Below are positions 5,400 to 7,685 of a stretch of 7,685 bases of DNA, piece after piece. Both the position numbers and the translations under genes were made by a program. Source of the DNA: Candidatus Woesearchaeota archaeon (GTDB taxonomy: Archaea; Nanobdellota; Nanobdellia; Woesearchaeales; UBA12501). The stretch lies in NCBI GenBank assembly GCA_014729495.1, contig WJJV01000100.1:1-7685 (forward strand), read 5' to 3'. Position 1 is the stretch's first letter. Every line of letters begins with the position of its first letter. The notes beneath the pieces are model-generated. The model saw only the letters and a list, made by a program, of their open reading frames with translations, did no database searches and was not told where the DNA came from.

Positions 5400-6029
5400 A
5401 TGAAATATGCTGTTATAGGGATTTTTGGAACCTTGCTTGTTGTAATGTTGCTTGCTGTAGCATGCGAACCAACAGGTCAGGCTGTGCTTACTCCTCTTGA
5501 CAGCACAATGGAGAGAATTGCTGAATTAGACCAGAAATATGGCATATCCCTCCATGATTATGATGATAGTGTGGCTCATATTAAGTACAATCCAAGGTAT
5601 CCCAACCCTCTGAATGTGGCTGATTTTGACCCTATCATACAGGATTTTGCAGACCTTGCCCTGGAGCTTGAGCCAGGCAGCTATGAAAGGACTATTGTAG
5701 AGGCAAGGATAGACCTTCTTGAGGCAGAGAAGTTCTACAAAATGGCCACAAAGACAAAAAAAGGCCTTGTGGATGACGGATTCAGATGCTCTGAGGGCAT
5801 ATATGTTCAGGCAGCCACGCTTAACTTCAGATCCTGCGTGACCTATGGCAGGTCAGCTGTAGAGAAATACTCATATCTTGTAGAAAATCATTATAATCTC
5901 ACAGATAAGACCCTGGACATAAGGAGATATTGGGTGAACAGCCTCAATGAGTCTTTTGATGAGATAGAATCATATTCAAGAAAAAACAAGAAAACTTTTG
6001 AGAAACTTTGCAATGTGACTATTTCCTGA
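5400..6029 (+). CDS. predicted secreted lipoprotein of unknown function, mostly helical
   Basis: The 209-residue product begins with a basic residue, a hydrophobic stretch (about 4-20) and LAVAC (a lipobox-like end, cysteine about residue 22), so it is probably an extracytoplasmic lipoprotein. The mature part is charged and helical in appearance, with no domain I recognise. Three further cysteines (in FRCSEG, FRSCVTYG and KLCNVT) could form disulfides or be clients of the neighbouring thioredoxin-CcdA protein (inference). Three NxS/T sequons (NLT, NES, NVT) occur in the last third and are possible N-glycosylation sites. The start at 5400 is preferred because its promoter would lie inside a longer reading. 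Its TGA abuts the stop of the convergent uL11 gene with no spacer. It could be a solute-binding or cell-surface structural protein; there is no evidence for either. Confidence 0.75.
   Translation: MKYAVIGIFGTLLVVMLLAVACEPTGQAVLTPLDSTMERIAELDQKYGISLHDYDDSVAHIKYNPRYPNPLNVADFDPIIQDFADLALELEPGSYERTIVEARIDLLEAEKFYKMATKTKKGLVDDGFRCSEGIYVQAATLNFRSCVTYGRSAVEKYSYLVENHYNLTDKTLDIRRYWVNSLNESFDEIESYSRKNKKTFEKLCNVTIS
5980..5994 (-). terminator. oligo-T termination signal for the uL11 transcript
   Basis: Read on the minus strand, T4 (5994-5991) is followed shortly by T6 (5986-5981), about 36 bases beyond the uL11 stop. Archaeal RNA polymerase terminates at such T-runs without a hairpin. The signal sits antisense within the end of the lipoprotein gene. 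Confidence 0.4.
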
Positions 6030-6779
6030 TCATTCTTTCTTCTCAGCAGCTTCAGGCTTAGCATCTCCTTTGCCTTCTTCTGCAGCTTCAGCAGGCAAGA
6101 GTTCTTCTATGAGCTGGTTTGGTATCTTCTCCTCAACAAGCTTTGCTTTTATGTCTGACCTTGGTTTGCCTGACATCTCGCTGATGATCTTCTTTGATTT
6201 TGCCTCAAACTCTGCCCTTTTCTCCTTCATCTCTTTCTCGAGCTTTTTCCTTTCCTCTTCAAGCTCTTTCATCTCTTCAGCAGATATATCTGTCTTCTCT
6301 GTTCTTATCTCCTCATCAAACTTGCCCTGATCAACCATCTTCAGGGCTTCTGTTGCATCTACTCCTTCAACCATGAGCCCCATTGAGTTGCATGTTCCGA
6401 TAATCTCTTTTACCTTCTCTTTAAGCGACTTGCCAAGAAGAGCATCCTCTTTCATCTTTGCTATCTTGATTATCTGCTCTATCTTCAGGTCAGCGATCTT
6501 CTCTGTGTTTGGAGTTCCTGAGCCTTTATCTATCTTGGCCTCTCCTTTGATGAGTGCAGAAGCAGGAGGTGTTCCTATTGTTATCTCAAATGATTTTGTG
6601 TCAGAATCAACTATCACCTTTACTGGAACCTGCATTCCTTTGAACTCAGCTGTCTTCTTGTTTATCTCAGCTATGACTTCGCCTATATTGACCCCTAATG
6701 GGCCCAGAGCAGGTCCTAGTGGAGGTGCTGCAGTTGCCTGCCCTCCATTTATCAATGCTTCTACTGTCTGTTTTGGCAT
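6030..6779 (-). CDS. rpl11: large ribosomal subunit protein uL11, with long C-terminal extension
   Basis: uL11 forms part of the GTPase-associated centre and binds 23S rRNA. Residues 1-160 match archaeal L11: the proline/glycine-rich PPLGPALGPLGVN (19-31), EFKGMQVPVKVIV (45-57), and the C-terminal rRNA-binding domain with KGSGTPN (85-91), KIAKMK and IGTCNSMGLMVEG (127-139). The usual archaeal length is about 160; this one has 249. The extra 90 residues hold a Glu/Lys coiled coil (about 165-200), a short helical segment KIPNQLIEELLP, and an acidic Ala/Glu/Lys tail. The start at 6779 (MPKQTVEAL) is chosen over the ATG at 6788 because it matches the family and lies about 27 bases from the TATA box. 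The gene stands alone, not beside L1/L10/L12 genes. Confidence 0.95.
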   Translation of the reverse strand: MPKQTVEALINGGQATAAPPLGPALGPLGVNIGEVIAEINKKTAEFKGMQVPVKVIVDSDTKSFEITIGTPPASALIKGEAKIDKGSGTPNTEKIADLKIEQIIKIAKMKEDALLGKSLKEKVKEIIGTCNSMGLMVEGVDATEALKMVDQGKFDEEIRTEKTDISAEEMKELEEERKKLEKEMKEKRAEFEAKSKKIISEMSGKPRSDIKAKLVEEKIPNQLIEELLPAEAAEEGKGDAKPEAAEKKE

Positions 6780-6800
6780 ATATAGCATTTTTCTGAGGTT

Positions 6801-6811
6801 GTTTATAAAGC
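6801..6811 (-). promoter_or_regulatory. TATA promoter of uL11 (leaderless)
   Basis: On the minus strand GCTTTATAAAC (TATA at 6810-6802) is centred about 27 bases before the ATG at 6779. The mRNA should therefore start at or beside that ATG; the alternative ATG at 6788 would lie upstream of the transcription start. Confidence 0.6.
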
Positions 6812-6870
6812 TTTTGGAGCTATCAAATATCTTGAGTTATTTATTATTACTCTATGGTAATTACATAACA

Positions 6871-6885
6871 GAAAGATTTATTAAT
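6871..6885 (+). promoter_or_regulatory. BRE/TATA promoter of the CheD-like gene (leaderless)
   Basis: GAAAGATTTATTAAT has a BRE-like GAAAG and a TATA-like TTTATTA (6877-6883), about 27 bases before the ATG at 6907. It is divergent from the uL11 promoter about 60 bases away. Confidence 0.55.
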
Positions 6886-6906
6886 CAGATTGCAATCAAC
6901 TGCCTT

Positions 6907-7394
6907 ATGGAAGATTCAATGATTGTAAAGCCTTTTGAGGAGGTCTATGTTGCTCCAGGACAGTCTGCAACAACAAGCAGGTTAAGCACCTGCCTGGGTG
7001 CTGGATTCTACAGTCCAGAGAATAGAGATGGCTATCTTCTGCACTGGATACTGGGAGGCATAATAGACAAGGGTAAGATATTCACCTTCAGGGAAAGGCC
7101 TTCTATACTGGATGCTCCTGAGAATTATCATGTTCTTCTGGCTGGATTGAATGCAGATGAATCTGAACTAAGTGATTATATCCTTAAAGAGCGCAAGGAA
7201 GTTGTGGATCATCTTATATCGCAAGGATTCCTGGAGAAAAGGATAAAACAGTTCTTCAATGAGGATCGTGAGAGCAGATGCTGCTTGTTGATGCTGAGGA
7301 AGGATTCTGCTATGCAGAGACATATGAAAGATTAAGCAGATCTGAAGATGTATTGAGAATAAAGATTGTGCCTGAAGATTCTCATTTTCAGTAA
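6907..7394 (+). pseudogene. CheD-like glutamine deamidase, frameshifted near 7272
   Basis: The N-terminal part resembles CheD, the chemoreceptor glutamine deamidase. RLSTCLGAGFYSPENRDGYL aligns with the CheD block around GSCVAVCLYD, followed by HWI. C29, H46 and T23 have the same relative spacing as the catalytic Cys27-His44-Thr21 of Thermotoga CheD (from memory). The opened frame ends at 7335 after 142 residues with an implausible Cys/Arg/Met-rich end. From 7272 the frame starting one base earlier reads GEQMLLVDAEEGFCYAE-like sequence to a TAA at 7392-7394, matching the terminal strands of CheD. Removing the AG duplication in GAGAG (about 7270-7274) restores a 161-residue protein, the normal CheD length. 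It is either a recent pseudogene, a sequencing indel, or a truncated product ending at 7335. No chemotaxis gene is nearby. Confidence 0.7.
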
Positions 7395-7594
7395 ACACTA
7401 TATGCGCAAAAACTTTGACCAAAAGATTGCGCCCGCTTGGCGTATAAACATAGAATTCTGGTGTTTCAAACGATTAGCTACTTTAGAGTAACTAATACAG
7501 AAACATTTATAAACTGCGAATTTTTGTGCCAGTGACCTTAATTCTTGTGAATTTGGCTATCTGGGAAGGCATGAAAAATAGAGGGTCGTAAAAG
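7395..7594 (+). other. 200-base gap: hairpin, possible tiny ORF and a promoter
   Basis: Nothing here is clearly coding. GCGCAA (7404-7409) and TTGCGC (7427-7432) can pair, with CTTT/AAAG pairing inside, which could be a 3' structure for the CheD-like transcript. An ATG at 7402 opens a 29-codon ORF to 7491 with CGC, CGT and CGA arginine codons, of doubtful reality. The right half contains the promoter at 7500. Confidence 0.35.
7500..7514 (+). promoter_or_regulatory. BRE/TATA promoter upstream of the terminal gene
   Basis: GAAACATTTATAAAC shares its first ten bases with the promoter at 734. The TATA box (7506-7513) predicts a start near 7535 and a leader of about 60 nt before the ATG at 7595, unlike the leaderless genes to the left. 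Confidence 0.55.
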
Positions 7595-7685
7595 ATGGCA
7601 AAAATTCGTAAAAGTATATATGAAGAGCTTGAAAAAGTAAAAAATCTAATTCAGGAGAAGTTTCCTGATTTTGATGTTCGTGATA
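7595..7685 (+). CDS. unrecognised protein, first 30 residues (runs off window)
   Basis: Only MAKIRKSIYEELEKVKN plus 13 more residues are visible. They are strongly charged and helix-like, then contain a KFPDF stretch. No domain can be assigned. The frame is closed by a TAA at 7589 just before the start, and GAGGG (7581-7585) is a plausible ribosome site. Both arginines are CGT, whereas genes to the left use AGA/AGG almost exclusively, which hints at a different origin, though the sample is tiny. Confidence 0.55.
   Translation, partial: MAKIRKSIYEELEKVKNLIQEKFPDFDVRD

Noticed and set aside
6373..6906. Long plus-strand open frame leading into the CheD-like gene
   Set aside because: It is antisense to uL11, which is a certain gene. 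Only the part from the ATG at 6907, preceded by a promoter, is coding.
7272..7278. Programmed frameshift in the CheD-like gene
   Set aside because: No slippery heptamer of the X XXY YYZ type is present, and a GAGAG dinucleotide duplication explains the break more simply.
7526..7591. 22-codon GTG-initiated leader peptide before the terminal gene
   Set aside because: The GTG lies upstream of the predicted transcription start, and there is no ribosome site or recognisable regulatory codon pattern.
1..7685. CRISPR array, tRNA, rRNA or insertion sequence
   Set aside because: No regularly spaced repeats, cloverleaf, rRNA segment, transposase or terminal inverted repeats could be seen.

Overview
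The window looks archaeal, most likely from a small-genome DPANN-type lineage (a Woesearchaeota/Pacearchaeota-like source is my guess; no rRNA is present to test it). The evidence is an archaeal-type ribosomal protein uL11, the start of an archaeal CPSF2-type beta-CASP nuclease, GGAGGTG-type ribosome binding sites, and BRE/TATA boxes (often GAAA[G/C]ATTTA) that lie 26-30 nt from several start codons, as expected for leaderless mRNAs. Coding density is high and Arg is written almost entirely AGA/AGG, except at the extreme right end.

Layout. At 1-578 (minus strand) a small AbrB-like protein precedes the truncated start of a metallo-beta-lactamase/beta-CASP nuclease. An AT-rich intergenic region full of short repeats (579-808) follows, then a monocistronic membrane protein of unknown function (809-1480). 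The centre is a six-gene plus-strand operon (1601-4098): DUF5320 Gly/Arg-rich protein, two half-size COG0701-type permease subunits, a NifX/MTH1175-like protein, a DUF134 DNA-binding protein with a cysteine-rich tail, and a second NifX/MTH1175-like protein. Its promoter carries a perfect 20-bp palindrome over the predicted transcription start, and a hairpin directly abuts its ribosome binding site. Next come two envelope genes with their own promoters: a lipoprotein-like thioredoxin-CcdA fusion (4165-5358) and an unknown helical lipoprotein (5400-6029). The latter converges with the minus-strand uL11 gene with no base between the two stop codons. Divergent from uL11 is a CheD-like gene (6907-7394) whose frame is broken near 7272. 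The last 290 bases hold a hairpin, a promoter and the start of an unrecognised gene.

How the genes may work together. The operon encodes a membrane permease, two soluble proteins of a family that binds metal-sulfur or Mo/Cu-type clusters in other organisms, and a probable regulator. No nitrogenase gene is present. I infer a regulated system for handling a metal or metalloid/chalcogen, with the adjacent thioredoxin-CcdA protein supplying reducing power outside the membrane. The substrate is not readable from the sequence. I consider this the best candidate for an undescribed system here: a two-subunit, cysteine-free permease tied to NifX-like proteins, DUF134 and an operator/hairpin leader.
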